64,000 nucleotides of DNA from Symbiodinium natans (lineage: Eukaryota > Sar > Dinophyceae > Suessiales > Symbiodiniaceae). Numbering within the stretch: position 1 is the stretch's first letter; each line of letters starts with the position of its first letter. The translations under genes were made by a program, and so were the position numbers. Shown piece by piece: positions 44,906 to 55,507 of this stretch. Under the pieces are notes generated by a model, which did no database searches, was not told the DNA's origin, and was given only the letters and a program-made list of their open reading frames with translations. The stretch is from positions 388,001-452,000 of the forward strand of contig CAJNDS010002723.1 in NCBI GenBank assembly GCA_905221605.1. Reading direction: 5' to 3'.

Positions 44906-44990
44906 CCTAAACCCTAAACCCTAAACCCGAAACCCTAAACCCTAAACTCTAAACCCTAAACCCTGAACCCTAACCCCAAACCCTAAACTT
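44906..44990. repeat. telomere-like CCCTAAA array
   Basis: About twelve CCCTAAA units with few variants (CCCGAAA, CTCTAAA, CCCTGAA). The plant-type telomere unit TTTAGGG is also used by dinoflagellates. Confidence 0.9.
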
Positions 44991-45042
44991 GTTTCACCTT
45001 TTTGCACTGCATGCACGTCGGCCGAAGAGATATTTTTTTTAT

Positions 45043-45611
45043 GAAGTTCTTCCGAGGTGAGAAGCTCCATCCCCGAAGTATTGCGTTACATTTTTTAGGT
45101 TCTTCTCGTAAGCTGTATTTTGTTTTCCTGAGGTTTGCATGGGATTTGTTGTTTTAGATCTTCCATGTGGGTTTGGGGTTCTTCATCTCGGAAGAACTTC
45201 TCGCGGGGCGCGGCCTTTTCAAGGAGTTCACGAATTTAGTGTTTAATCGCAAAAGTAAAATCATACTTAATTCGTGAACTCCTTATTAGGTAAGCCGAGG
45301 GGGGAGTTACACGGGCGGGACTTCGTCCCCGGATGCCGCAGTGTAACTCCTCCCTCGGAGGGTTCCGTTCTTTTGACCATGCCCAATTCCCTTTAAGTGT
45401 TGCGTGTGTAGGTGAAGTAGGTATCGGGTTAGTTTGTGTGAATTCGATGGTTGAAGATTAGGGAAGGGGTTAAAGGGAATTGGTGCATTTGAGATCCACT
45501 TTCACGGGCCTAGCCCCTTTGCTCATCTTTTTCGTATGTCTTGTTCATCTAGTCGTAGCTCATGGGCACGTGCACTTTCAGTCATTGGTCAAATTAGATG
45601 AGCAAATGGGG
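45043..45611. repeat. chain of five inverted repeats
   Basis: Arm pairs are 45043-45056/45187-45200 (GAAGTTCTTCCGAG, perfect), 45221-45236/45269-45284 (AAGGAGTTCACGAATT, perfect), 45295-45312/45341-45358 (CCGAGGGGGGAGTTACAC, one mismatch), 45383-45396/45470-45483 (CCAATTCCCTTTAA, perfect) and 45514-45528/45596-45611 (CCCCTTTGCTCATCT, one bulge). The arms differ from each other, so this is a row of separate hairpins rather than a tandem repeat. No transposase or coding region is inside. Confidence 0.85.
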
Positions 45612-45837
45612 TCGTTGACTACTGCGGGTCTGGCCCTTAAATTAGCCCCCCTGGGCTGTAGTGTGTTTAATTGTTTTTAAAGGCTGCTTTCTTTAGCGCC
45701 GTAATCTGTTTTTTGCAATTTTATAAGGCTGCCCTTGGAGCGCATTTTCTCCGCACGCGTGTAAAATAAAAGGGAGGGAGCGTCGGGCGAGCGTGATTGG
45801 TTTCTGTTGGTGTGTGTGAGAGAGAGAAGGAAACAGA

Positions 45838-45842
<5 letters not shown>

Positions 45843-45878
<36 letters not shown>
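45843..45878. repeat. (GA)n microsatellite
   Basis: About 17 GA dinucleotides, giving false Ser-Leu/Arg-Glu ORFs. Confidence 0.95.
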
Positions 45879-45879
<1 letters not shown>

Positions 45880-46045
45880 ACGCCCATTCTTCCACTGTTT
45901 CTCATCCTCTCACTGGTTCCTCTTTTTTTATTGTCTTCGTCGCGCACGCATTTGTGGGGCTCGGGCTAGAGGCCTTCAGACGGGGTTCGCGGTTTGGGAC
46001 CGCGGCAGCATCCCTCTTTCGAGAGGGGGGCTGACTGTCCCGGAA

Positions 46046-46077
46046 CGTGTTTTTGTTTCCCCGGAAACAAAAACACG
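46046..46077. repeat. perfect 15-bp hairpin with 2-nt loop
   Basis: CGTGTTTTTGTTTCC, then CC, then its exact reverse complement. It lies about 430 bp after the chain of inverted repeats. Confidence 0.95.
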
Positions 46078-46447
46078 GGCCATAGTCGGGAGAGCCGTCT
46101 GGGATACCGGTGGATTTTATTGAGGCTTGAAAAAGCTTGAAACAAAGCTTTAAGGCACAGGCTTCAGAAACGATATTTAGGGGAGGGGGCCTTTTGAACA
46201 TGAGAAAGGGGGGGAAAGGAGAGGAGCAGGGATCGTTGGCAGGTGTTTTTTTGAAAACCGAACGGTGTGTGTGATTGATGCTGAGGAGCCCTCATTGTCT
46301 GCAGATTTGCCTGTTGCTTGGTTGTAGTAGGTTCTGGGTTGCTTTGTAAAATCATCGTCGGAGGCAGGGTATCCCTACAGGGGAAGGACACCTCCTTAAC
46401 AAAGGTCGCAAGGCGTCGTGGCAGCTACCTCCGGGGTGGTGGGGTCT

Positions 46448-46725
46448 GGAGGCTATGTTGGCCCCTCTTAGAAGGTCTTGGAGGGTATGTTGGCCCTTCT
46501 TAAGGGTTTTGGAGGCTATGTTGGCTCCTCGTTGGAGGGTCTTAGAGGGTCATGGAGGCTATCTTGGCCCCTCTTAGAGGGTCGGGGAGGCTATGTTGGT
46601 TTTCTCGTCGGATAATCTTGGAGGCTATGTTGGCCCATCTTGGCAGGTCTTGGAGGCTATGTTGGTCCCCCTTAGAGGGTCTTGGAGGCTATGTTGGCCC
46701 CTCTTAGAGGGTCTGGGAGGCTTTC
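46448..46725. repeat. 32-bp tandem repeat, about 8 copies
   Basis: The unit is about GGAGGCTATGTTGGCCCCTC plus TTAGAGGGTCTT. Copies start near 46448, 46480, 46511, 46554, 46588, 46620, 46651 and 46684, with some expanded units. Confidence 0.9.
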
Positions 46726-46969
46726 CGAATGATAACCAAATAAGGTTCGGAGGGGCCCTTTCCGCGCCCCAAAAGGCTCCCAAAAAGGCTCAGAACTGGT
46801 CTGGGAGAAGCCCAGCCTGGACGACTTAGGGGAAGCTCTCAGAATGTTATGAGGAGGTTTTGGAAGGTTTTAAGGCTCCGGGAGGTCCCCCTGAACAACA
46901 ACGTCCGAGAAAGCATGAGCTGGGCTTTGTTTTGTTCTGTGTGTTGATTGTATTTGTGGGTTGAAAGAC

Positions 46970-47746
46970 ATGGACATAGACTATAATCAGCAGAGAAGTC
47001 CGTCTCCTGTGGCAGGGGGTTCAGAAGTGGAGGCTGGAGATGGGGCTGGGCTGGGACATGGTGGCAGCATCCCTTTCTGGGAGTGGGCTCTGACGCTTTT
47101 TTTTTGCTGCCAAGGTCGGGGAGCTGTCGTGAGAGTGCTGGACGAAGCCGTTTGTGATCTCACACTTACATCACTTGCCTGCGCTATTTGCACCTTCTGT
47201 CTCGGCAATGGCTGCTCCTAGCTTCGCCTCCCTTCCGGTGATCGTGGTGTCCAAGGCCTTGTAATTGGTTTTTGTGTTGTGACTGCTGGTGATGTTGATG
47301 ATTTGTGACGGCCGCTCGAACACGGACAAGAACGATTTCAGCTCGGGCACTTTGCTGCAGGATTTATTTTATTTCTAAGCACATATGTAAACAGTGTTGA
47401 TTGCCGCTGCGATTACGTGTTCATTGCGTGCTGGCACAGTTGTGCTGACGATGGGTTGTACGTGTGTAGGAGTATTTTCCTGAAAACGCCAAGTATGTGG
47501 TTGTGCCGAAGGCGGAGGTGCGTCGCTGACAGACTTTGTTTGTTGCTTCCAATTACTCAACATTTCCCCTGCTGTGAGCACGCAATATAAACATTGGAGT
47601 GTTGGTCATTTGTGGAGGTCTCTCAGTACCGGAAGCTCATCAAGAAAGCGGCTCTTGACTTCACGGTGGTCGCTGAGCCCAGGCCTGGGCTGGCAGCTGC
47701 TGATGCTTTCCTTGGTTCGGAGGACTGCGTGTGCCAGCAGATGTGA
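46970..47746 (+). CDS. multi-exon gene with T/G-rich introns, unidentified
   Basis: ATG 46970 opens MDIDYNQQRSPSPVAGGSEV. Later candidates are a short exon after CCAAG near 47116, AAPSFASLPVIVVSK (47211-47255), EYFPENAKYVVVPKAE (47471-47518) and the terminal exon 47615-47746 (VSQYRKLIKKAALDFTVVAE, then PRPGLAAADAFLGSEDCVCQ and TGA). The last two exons join through a GT-AG intron (GTGCGT...GTGGAG) without frame change. Introns are T/G-rich, as in the gene at 43218, and both genes contain an ATG-GCT-GCT-CCT start-like word. No family was recognised. Confidence 0.5.
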
Positions 47747-47803
47747 TTGCCAGGTGTAGACATCCGATGCATGCTAATCTGAGGTCTTAGCTTGTTCCGA
47801 TTT

Positions 47804-49035
47804 ATGCATGCTGGTAAACGAGGGTTTCTATCCTTGCCCCCCGAATCTGAAGTCAGTTAAATCCTAAGTCTTCAAACCTTACATCGCTTATAAGTCAAAC
47901 GGAACCCTTTAAGATCCGCTGGCAATCGTGGATCGAGAAGCATTGTGGGTTAGGTTCCAGGTCGTATTGCTTCATGGCGGAGAGAGCTAGGTGGTATCGG
48001 TTTTGGTTGGACTCCTGGCGTCTCTGGTGGATCCCTCAGGCGCCGAAGCCTGGCCTGCAGGCGGGCCTGCAAGTGGGCCTGCAAGGTTTACGTCGTGCAG
48101 GGTCTTGGGGGGTCTGGATTTAGGCATCAAATGTGAGGGCTTTTGGCGCTTGGGGGCATGGATGTGAGGTTCAGGGCCAAACTTGGGGTCAGGATGCATG
48201 CTGGTAAACGAGGGTTTCTATCCTTGCCCCCCGAATCTCAAGTCAGTTAAATCCTAAGTCTTCAAACCTTACATCGCTTATAAGTCAAACGGAACCCTTT
48301 AACATCCGCTGGCAATCGTGGATCGAGAAGAATGCATTGTGGGTTCGGTTCCAGGTCGTATTGCTTCAGGTCGGAGAGAGCTAGGTGGTATCGGTTTTGG
48401 TTGGACTCCTGGCGTCTTTGGTAGATCCCTCAGGCACCGGGTCCCGGCCTGCAGCTGGGCCCGCAGGTGGGCCTGCAAGGTTTACGTCGTGCAGGGTCTT
48501 GGGGGTCTGGATTTTGGGGGCATGGATGTGAGGTTCAGGGCCAAACTTGGGGTCAGGTTTATGCATGCTGGTAAACGAGGGTTTCTATCCTTGCCCCCCG
48601 AATCTCAAGTCAGTTAAATCCTAAGTCTTCAAACCTTACATCGCTTATAAGTCAAACGGAACCCTTTAAGATCCGCTGGCAATCGTGGATCGAGAAGCAT
48701 TGTGGGTTAGGTTCCAGGTCGTATTGCTTCATGGCGGAGAGAGCTAGGTGGTATCGGTTTTGGTTGGACTCCTGGCGTCTCTGGTGGATCCCTCAGGCGC
48801 CGAAGCCTGGCCTGCAGGCGGGCCTGCAAGTGCGCCTGCAAGGTTTACGTCGTGCAGGGTCTTGGGGGGTCTGGATTTAGGCATCAAATGTGAGGGCTTT
48901 TGGCGCTTGCATGGATGTGAGGTTCAGGGTATGCGTGCTGGTAAACGAGGGTTTCTATCCTTGCCCCCCGAATCTCAAGTCAGTTAAATCCTAAGTCTTC
49001 AAACCTTACATCGCTTATAAGTCAAACGGAACCCT
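47804..49035. repeat. tandem array of about 370-bp units, 3.3 copies
   Basis: Units start ATGCATGCTGGTAAACGAGG at 47804, 48194, 48561 and 48931 (the last with one base change), with spacing 390, 367 and 370 bp. Identity between units is very high; differences are small indels such as loss or gain of the GGGGGCATGGATGTGAGG part. The last unit breaks off after about 105 bp at CGGAACCCT. The ORFs inside repeat with the unit and are not taken as genes. Confidence 0.9.
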
Positions 49036-49197
49036 GGCAAGGCCAACTACGTGGCTGGGATGGTCGATGTCTGGCGGCCCTTCTTGGCGGACATCTACGG
49101 GGTGATCTCCAATCCAGGCGAGTCACGAGCGCCTACCGGCTGCGTTTGGACCAAACAATGGCGTCACACCGCGCTATGCTCTGATGCGGATTTGTAA
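49036..49197 (+). mobile_element. retroelement fragment fused to the tandem array
   Basis: Directly after the truncated last repeat unit an open frame reads GKANYVAGMVDVWRPFLADI, then YGVISNPGESRAPTGCVWTK and stops at TAA 49195. The WRPFLADIY...CVWTKQ pattern occurs in the region between reverse transcriptase and RNase H of dinoflagellate retroelements, as far as I recall; a database check is needed. The abrupt join to the repeat at 49035/49036 marks a recombination or insertion border. Confidence 0.5.
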
Positions 49198-50185
49198 GGG
49201 GCCTTTTAGGGGGTAACAGGGAACATCCTACTCAGCCTTGTGCAATACAATCCGCGTAATCAACCTCAGAAGGGCCTGTGATTAGCAAAGGCTTCAGTGG
49301 GTTCCATAGATCGGAAATCAACCGTTTAGAGGGCCTTGAGGCCTTATAGGGGAAATGGCCATCAACCTTATAAAGTGCCTTTAGAGGATGTTCGCGTAGA
49401 GTAGCAGGGGGCCTTTAAGGGATTGAAGGGTGCAACAGCAATCAAGCTTCTCAAGGGCCTCAAAGGGATTGTTGGGAAAAAAAGGCCTGCAAGGCAATCG
49501 AGGGCAGAATTGCCCATCCTGGCAGGAAGGGTTTCTTTCACAGCGCCCCGTTATTTGGTGGCGACCATGGCTTTGGTGCTGTTTCTGGTCTCTTTAGGGT
49601 GCCCTAACAACAGGGGCCCCGGTATCCTTAACAAGAACCTCGAAAGCTGGAGCGATGTTGAACCCCAACCCCTAAACCCTTTTACCCTTTGCCGGTGCAT
49701 GTCTTGCTCAGAGAGTCGCGTTTAGCTTGAGAGGGCCTCGGGGCTTGGTCTGCTTCTCGGGTTTAGGGCTTAGGTAGAACTAGATTTTGGCATATAGTTG
49801 GCTAGCGCCTAGTTTGCCCCATGATTCGAGTAGAAGGCCCGAACTAAGCCCTAAACCCGACACCCTTCAAACTCTACAGAGACATTTTTGTGGCTTGAGG
49901 CGCTCAGCCCTAGCAATAGACGGGGTTCTCCAAACGTTAAACTGGGCTAGGCTTTCTGGATGTCCAGGGTTTAGAGGCTAAAGTCCCTAATCTTGCTAGT
50001 TGTTAGGAAGACACGATATGCAATGAGGCACCTTGCCCCCCCCCACCTTGCTCCACGTAACCCTTGAGAAAACTATATATGGGGACCCGCGTTCCCTGAG
50101 CCAGCAATTAGCTTCAAAGATTTGAGAGAGGAGGACCTTGGAGTTGGGGGGCGATCCCTGAAACACAAGAAAATTGGTCGGAGTA
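49198..50185. other. degenerate GGGCCTTTA-type sequence
   Basis: The stretch is full of loosely repeated GGGCCTTTAGAGGG/AGGGCCTTGAGG words and single telomere-like words (CCCTAAACCC near 49670 and 49850). No gene is supported; an ORF at 49423-49725 has no splice context. Confidence 0.4.
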
Positions 50186-50189
50186 GGCG

Positions 50190-50545
50190 GTAGGGGGGGG
50201 GGAAGGGGAAGGGTGGTGGGGAGGGGGGGCAGGGGAAGGGGTTGGTGGTGGGAGGGTGCTGGAGGTGTGGAGAAAAAGGTGGCAGGGAGGAGGATGGGTA
50301 AGCGGAGGGTGGGGAGGGGAGCGTTGAGAGGGGGGAGCAAGTGGAGAGGTGGAAGGGGAAGGGTGGTGGGGAGGGGGGGCAGGGGAAGGGGTTGGTGGCC
50401 CAGTGGGTTCTGTTGCACAGTGGGAAGTGGCTGGAGAAAAAGTGGCAGGGGAGGAGGATGGGTAAGCAGAGGGTGGGGAGGGGGTCGTGATAGAGCGGTG
50501 AGAGGGGGGAGCGGTCAGGGCAGGGATGGGGGGGGGGACACAAAC
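50190..50545. repeat. G-rich repeat with internal duplication
   Basis: A block with GGAAGGGGAAGGGTGGTGGG followed by GAGGGGGGGCAGGGGAAGGG occurs at 50199-50247 and again at 50353-50400. Both lie in a purine-rich strand that could form G-quadruplexes. ORFs on either strand here are simple-sequence artefacts. Confidence 0.85.
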
Positions 50546-51339
50546 GGAGGGTCTTCACTGACGCCGCCCCGCTGTTGCTTGGGGTCGGCGGATATAATTG
50601 TATGAGTATATGATTATCTTATCATACTCTAGTAGTATGTTATCATATTATCTTCTTTGTTCAGCCGCTCTGGGCCTTGCTCCCTGGCGCCCTTCCCAGA
50701 CACCGAATGGTGCGTACTACGGGGACTTCCAGGAGGCCGCGCTGTCAGCTGCTTTAACTTTAAAGCTTTGTATTTACATAGATCAAGAACACAGCAACCC
50801 GTGGTGTGGGTGGGGGGTCTCGTTCCGTGGGACTGGGCGGCTTCCTCCCTTCCTCTGTGGCGTGGCGGCGTGCATGAATCCGGAGATATTTCGAATCTAC
50901 GCTGAGACATCTACACATAAAAGCCGAAGGGATAGTTAGGTTTTTCAAACTTGACGGTTGCACTTGTCCAGGCTGCGCTGGACGCAACCTGCAACTCCCT
51001 GGTGCTGACAGCAGACTCGCCAGCGCTGAGCTCAGTCCAGCAGGACATTAACTTAGCGATCATAGCGGTGTAAACGGAAGGTGCATCGCGCGCCAGGACT
51101 CGGTTCAACCTCGGTTGTGCTGTCGGGTATTTGGTATGTTCTTTGCGTACGGCTTGGCTTGTTATTTTCTCAAGAAGCTGACAATCGTCACAGAATCGTC
51201 ACAGGTGCGTAAGAAGGCCTTCCCTCCGAATTCTCAGAACAGACTAGGACTGAGAAGGGGAATGCTGTTCGTGTACGCGCCATGACACGCTTACACGAGA
51301 ACTGGACACCGCGAGGGCTGGTTGTCATGCTCATAGTAC

Positions 51340-51825
51340 AACTAAACGTAATTGTAGAAGCAATCCGATAGAAATAGTATCAGTCGTATTCGTAGCAAGA
51401 AGTAGTAGGGACAGCATTCGTAATTGAAGTAGGAATAGTACTAGTACTAGAAATAGTAGGTGGCGATGGTAGACTAGTAGTAATAGTTGCAGTAATAGCA
51501 ATAGCCGTAGCAATAGCAATAGCAATAGCAACAGCAACAGCAATAGCACTAGCCTTTGCAATAGCAATAGCAGTAGCAGTAGCAGAAGCAATGGCAAAAA
51601 CAAAAGAAAAAGGTACCAGTAGCACTTCCGACGACGTCGTTGTCGTCGTCGTCGTCGTCGTCGTCGTCGTTGTCTTCGTCGTCGTCGTCGTGATTGTTAG
51701 AGTTAGAGTAGGAGTAGGAGTAGGAGTAGGAGCAAGAGCAAGAGCAAGAGCAAGAGCAACCGCAAGAGCAAGAGCAACCGCAAGAGCAAGAGCAAGAGCA
51801 AGGGCAACCGCAATAGCCGGATCAT
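51340..51825. repeat. compound trinucleotide/hexanucleotide microsatellite
   Basis: Three successive blocks: TAGTAG/AGCAAT-type (51360-51600), (GTC)n (51640-51692) and GAGTAG/AGCAAG-type (51700-51815). Poly-Leu, poly-Val and poly-Thr frames over it are artefacts. Confidence 0.9.
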
Positions 51826-51960
51826 AGTACAAGTGCAGTTCACGATTCGGCTTTAAGGCCTCGATGTTGACCAGCATCGAAGACAGGAGGATGCCGTTTT
51901 CGCAATAGGGAATCCAGCGCCACAGCCGAGAGCTTCTTTTTTGCTGCGCAGGGCGAACCC
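51815..51960 (-). CDS. minus-strand exon candidate
   Basis: On the minus strand the frame reads LWRWIPYCENGILLSSMLVN, then IEALKPNRELHLYYDPAI before entering the microsatellite. Composition is coding-like and different from the flanking simple sequence. No acceptor is certain and no family was recognised. Confidence 0.3.
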
Positions 51961-53041
51961 CTCGATGCCACAGGTGAACCAGGCATGTGAGTCTTGGCTG
52001 CACATAGTAGAAGCACGATCTGCAAGTGCCATTTAGACGCAGAAAGCCAGAGTGGGGTCACAATCTCACGCTAAGCACGCTCCCCCCTAAGCCTTGTGAT
52101 GCAAAGGTCAGTTGGAGTTGCAGAGTCTTGGTGCGTGTCCAGCACTTGGCTGAACCACCAGATGCATGTGCACCGATTGGAAGCGTTTCGCTTGTTAGGC
52201 TGTCATGCGAAGCCTCGGCACACAACTGACAGGCAGAACATTTTGGCTACAACTGAAGCTCAGACATGCATACCATTTTTGCACCTCTGAGTGAGGTGGA
52301 TCAGAGCAGTATCAGAGCCATTGCCAGGCCCTGGCGCTTGCACCAATGCTGCCCCGGCCGTCAAGGAACCCTGGGTTGCTGCGATCTTAGAACAGCTCAG
52401 ATTCTGAGTCCACACTCTACATTCTCCACCTGTCGCTCTACACTTGTCAATCTTCTTCCGAACAACCATAGCAAAGCCGCTAGAGCTACCAGCCTACTTA
52501 CAAAAAGTGTGCCAGCGCCGGCAGAGATTCAGGGGGCCTCGCTTAGGACACTGCCTGCAGGCCCACCGCCCATCATGGAACTCAACAACATGTCACTCTA
52601 CACTTGTACACTGTCTACGCTTGTACACTGTCTACGCTTGTACACTGTCTACACTGTCTGCGGCATATCGGGGGCTCATGCTGCAGCAGTACTGGTCGTA
52701 AGAGTCTTTCAGTGTGGACTTCGCTGTTGACCTCGTCTCTCAACTGAGGCTACAGAATGCAGCTGCGATGACATGAGCATCACCATGGCGCAGGTGCCCC
52801 CAGTGTCTGCTTTGAGCTGGCACCCCGTCTAAGCCCAAGGTGCAGACATGGACTGAGACTTTCGCAGTCATGGCCTGGTGCGTGTGCTTGCCTGTCAAGC
52901 AGTGCACGCAGGCGACATCTTTCCGAGCACTGTGCGGCGCTATGTCGACAGGCTTGTTGCATTGCAACCTCAGTGGCTTGCTTCATGCCTTGAGCGCACC
53001 TGATGATCTCTGGGATCACAAGCAGCTTGGCGCCTTGGCAC
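51961..53041. other. no firm gene; short tandem repeat at 52588-52665
   Basis: The only clear structure is about four copies of an 18-bp unit TTGTACACTGTCTACGC. ORFs on both strands lack splice context. Confidence 0.4.
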
Positions 53042-53981
53042 AGGCTTGCGTTCTGCTGTCTTTGATCGGCACTTGTCCAAGAAGGATCAGTGCTACCAAG
53101 GCGGCCGGTTGCCCAACCTGCAAAGCAAAGGCATATCGTGGCCATCTTTACTTCATTTCAGTTTAGTTCTTTCCGCCCTGGACCAGAACAACATCTACAG
53201 GACGAAAAGTGGTAACACAAAGAAATGGTTCTTACATGGGCGTATACGTATTCATATATATATATATATAGTCATATATATATATATATGTAACATATGT
53301 GTATATAAGTAAGTGTGTGTGTGTGTGTATGATGCGTCTGCAACAAAGCGTAAGATACCAGTCAAAGAACAGAAGCCCGAAGCCGACTGCTACAACGGCT
53401 GACCTACAGTCAGCGGTGTGTAGTGGTGTAGCGTGCGCAATGCGATGCGCTCTTGCTTTGTGACACCGGCTGTTGTCGGCTTGTGCAGGCAGCATGGCGG
53501 CCACTCTGCCACAATTTCGAAGGATGTCATGTCAATGAGAATTGAGGAGAACGATGGCATATTCAATCGTCAACATCTCTGCCTCAATACCCAGGCGTCG
53601 GCTATGCTCAACCCCATTGAGTACGGTTCAGTGCTGAGCTGCCGGGTCGTCGAGGCCAAACCGGACAACAACCATGGGGGTACTACCCCGCTGCAGCTGA
53701 GGCGAGTTTGCTAATGACGTCAACTGTGAATCTCTCTTCGACACCACTGGATCACCACTAATGTGGCCAGCTCCTCATCCCATATCCCATGACCCTTGCA
53801 CTGCAAGACTCAAGAGGTCTTCGACTCGTTGACGGCTTCTGAGGTTCAGTGCCAAGAACTACTTGTTGGCCAACCTGGCCGACCCAACCTCCTATGTGAT
53901 CGCGTGCCGAGCCCGGTCTCATCAGAGTCCGCTCTGGAAGTCTCCGAAGGTCTTCCGTCAGTTGGGCTTCACGTTCTCATG
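53042..53981 (+). CDS. exon series, unidentified
   Basis: Candidates: 53046-53099 (SAVFDRHLSKKDQCYQ), 53523-53676 (DVMSMRIEENDGIFNRQHLC, then LNTQASAMLNPIEYGSVLSC and VVEAKPDNNHG) and 53845-53981 (FSAKNYLLANLADPTSYVIA and on, to TGA). The second has a clean CGAAG acceptor. A (TA)n/(TG)n microsatellite at 53255-53325 lies in a presumed intron. No family was recognised. Confidence 0.4.
53255..53325. repeat. (TA)n and (TG)n microsatellite
   Basis: Two TATATATATATA runs, then GTGTGTGTGTGTGT. Confidence 0.9.
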
Positions 53982-54620
53982 ATGCTTAGTTTGGTGCCAG
54001 GTTCCCACATGCTCGGTTCTTAAACTGCTTGCAAGCTCTGAGGTCATATTGCAGGAAGGCCGGGAATCCCAGCATCCGACAGGCTGCCTGGACTTGTGGC
54101 TGCCCGGACTTGTCTCATAGAAGCCTGAGGTTATGTGCTTTGCATTCGTGGCCACGCTTTCGAGTCCCGATACTTGGACCAACATAACTGGCACTGACTG
54201 GTTGACTCACGCAAATCTGGATACTGGTCTCAGGATTGCAACTTCACCACAAACGTTCAGTTGACTAGCGTCCTGTCAACGACGCTGATTTCTGCGATCG
54301 CCTTCGGCTGAGAAGGGATTGTTCGGATGTCAATTCGAGATTGATCAGCTGCCGATTTTCTTGAGGCAACTGAATGTCAGAACCGCAGCTGCAAGCAGTG
54401 CTCGTGTGGGTTCTCCATGTGAGTTTGATGTTGCAGCATGGGCGGGATAGTTTTCATTAGCTGTCGAGGGAAAATTGCTGGGGTGGAGCCCAGGGCGGAG
54501 AATCTGGCACTCACGCCAGAGACGATGTGTGCGGAGACATCATTCAATGATCTCGCCTCAGCCATGTGAACGCTCTCCTAAAGCGAGCTCAGCTGGTCCG
54601 GCTGCCAGGAGTCCTCTTAT

Positions 54621-55344
54621 TGTGAGGCGCAGTTTCCCGGTGGCCGGAGGCCTGCGAATCCCTGGAGCTGTGATCTCATCCCGGATTGTCCCTTGTCGCC
54701 AGGTTGGACGACGACATGCCCGACACGTCCGAGACCTTTGGGGCGTCTCCTTGGAGCTACCTGACCGCTCTTGAGCCCTTCTCCAAGGCCTTGAGTGCGT
54801 GCCCAGCAATCTTTGGCCTCCCGCTCCAGACCAGCCCTCAAAAGCCAGTTGAAAGGCTATGGAGCAAAAGCAACTAGTCAACAGCCAACCCAACAGGACA
54901 TCGCCTGAACCCCAGACGATTGCGCTGCTGTTTTGCGGTGTGTTGAGATGCCTTGCTCTCCGAAAAAAGCCGGGGTTGAACTTCGGTTGAAGCCCGCGTG
55001 TGAGTCGGACAGGCCCGGGACCCTCACACCGAAAGAGGCAGTCGTTGCCTTCGATGGCATGGAGGTACCCCTGCATAACCGAAGTCTCAAGTCTTCAGCG
55101 GCTTAGCTCTAAGGGCTAGGGCCGTCAAAAAGTGTTCGGAATGGCCAGCTCTCCAAGAAGAACAATGCTGGGGTACAGTATCCCCAAAAGGGACCTCCGC
55201 TGGTGAACGTCTTTGACTCGCAGGCCTCGGCTTTTGTCACGGAGGACTTTGCGGACTGCGAAGGCGACCGCCGGAAGTCTGTAGGGTGCTATGTCGGGAT
55301 GTATCATGAGCATCGGACAAAACAAGTTCAACTCTGTGTGTAGG
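54621..55344 (+). CDS. multi-exon gene, unidentified
   Basis: Three good coding stretches: 54704-54877 (LDDDMPDTSETFGASPWSYL and on), 54952-55107 (MPCSPKKAGVELRLKPACES, then PGTLTPKEAVVAFDGMEVPL) and 55140-55344 (GQLSKKNNAGVQYPQKGPPL, then VNVFDSQASAFVTEDFADCE and a stop at 55342). A weaker stretch precedes at 54621-54700 (CEAQFPGGRRPANPWSCDLI). The composition is that of a soluble mixed protein. The 55140 frame is one of the longest clean exons here. No domain was recognised. Confidence 0.5.
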
Positions 55345-55507
55345 GGTGCGAATGGGACCCACCAAGCATGCTGCACAACGTTCAACAAACGCAGGATTTG
55401 TCAGTTCGTTTAGGGGAATCATTGCAGCATTTCTTGTAAGTTTCTTGAGTGTTCGTCCGCTGTCAGCCCGAGGTGACCCCGCAGCAGGCATAGACAACTC
55501 TTGCAGC

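Noticed and set aside
47804-49035. Regularly spaced repeats as a CRISPR array
   Set aside because: Units are about 370 bp, contiguous and without unique spacers; the genome is eukaryotic.
51380-52003. 207-codon minus-strand ORF rich in Thr/Leu/Ala
   Set aside because: Most of it is translation of the compound microsatellite; only the end at 51815-51960 is coding-like.
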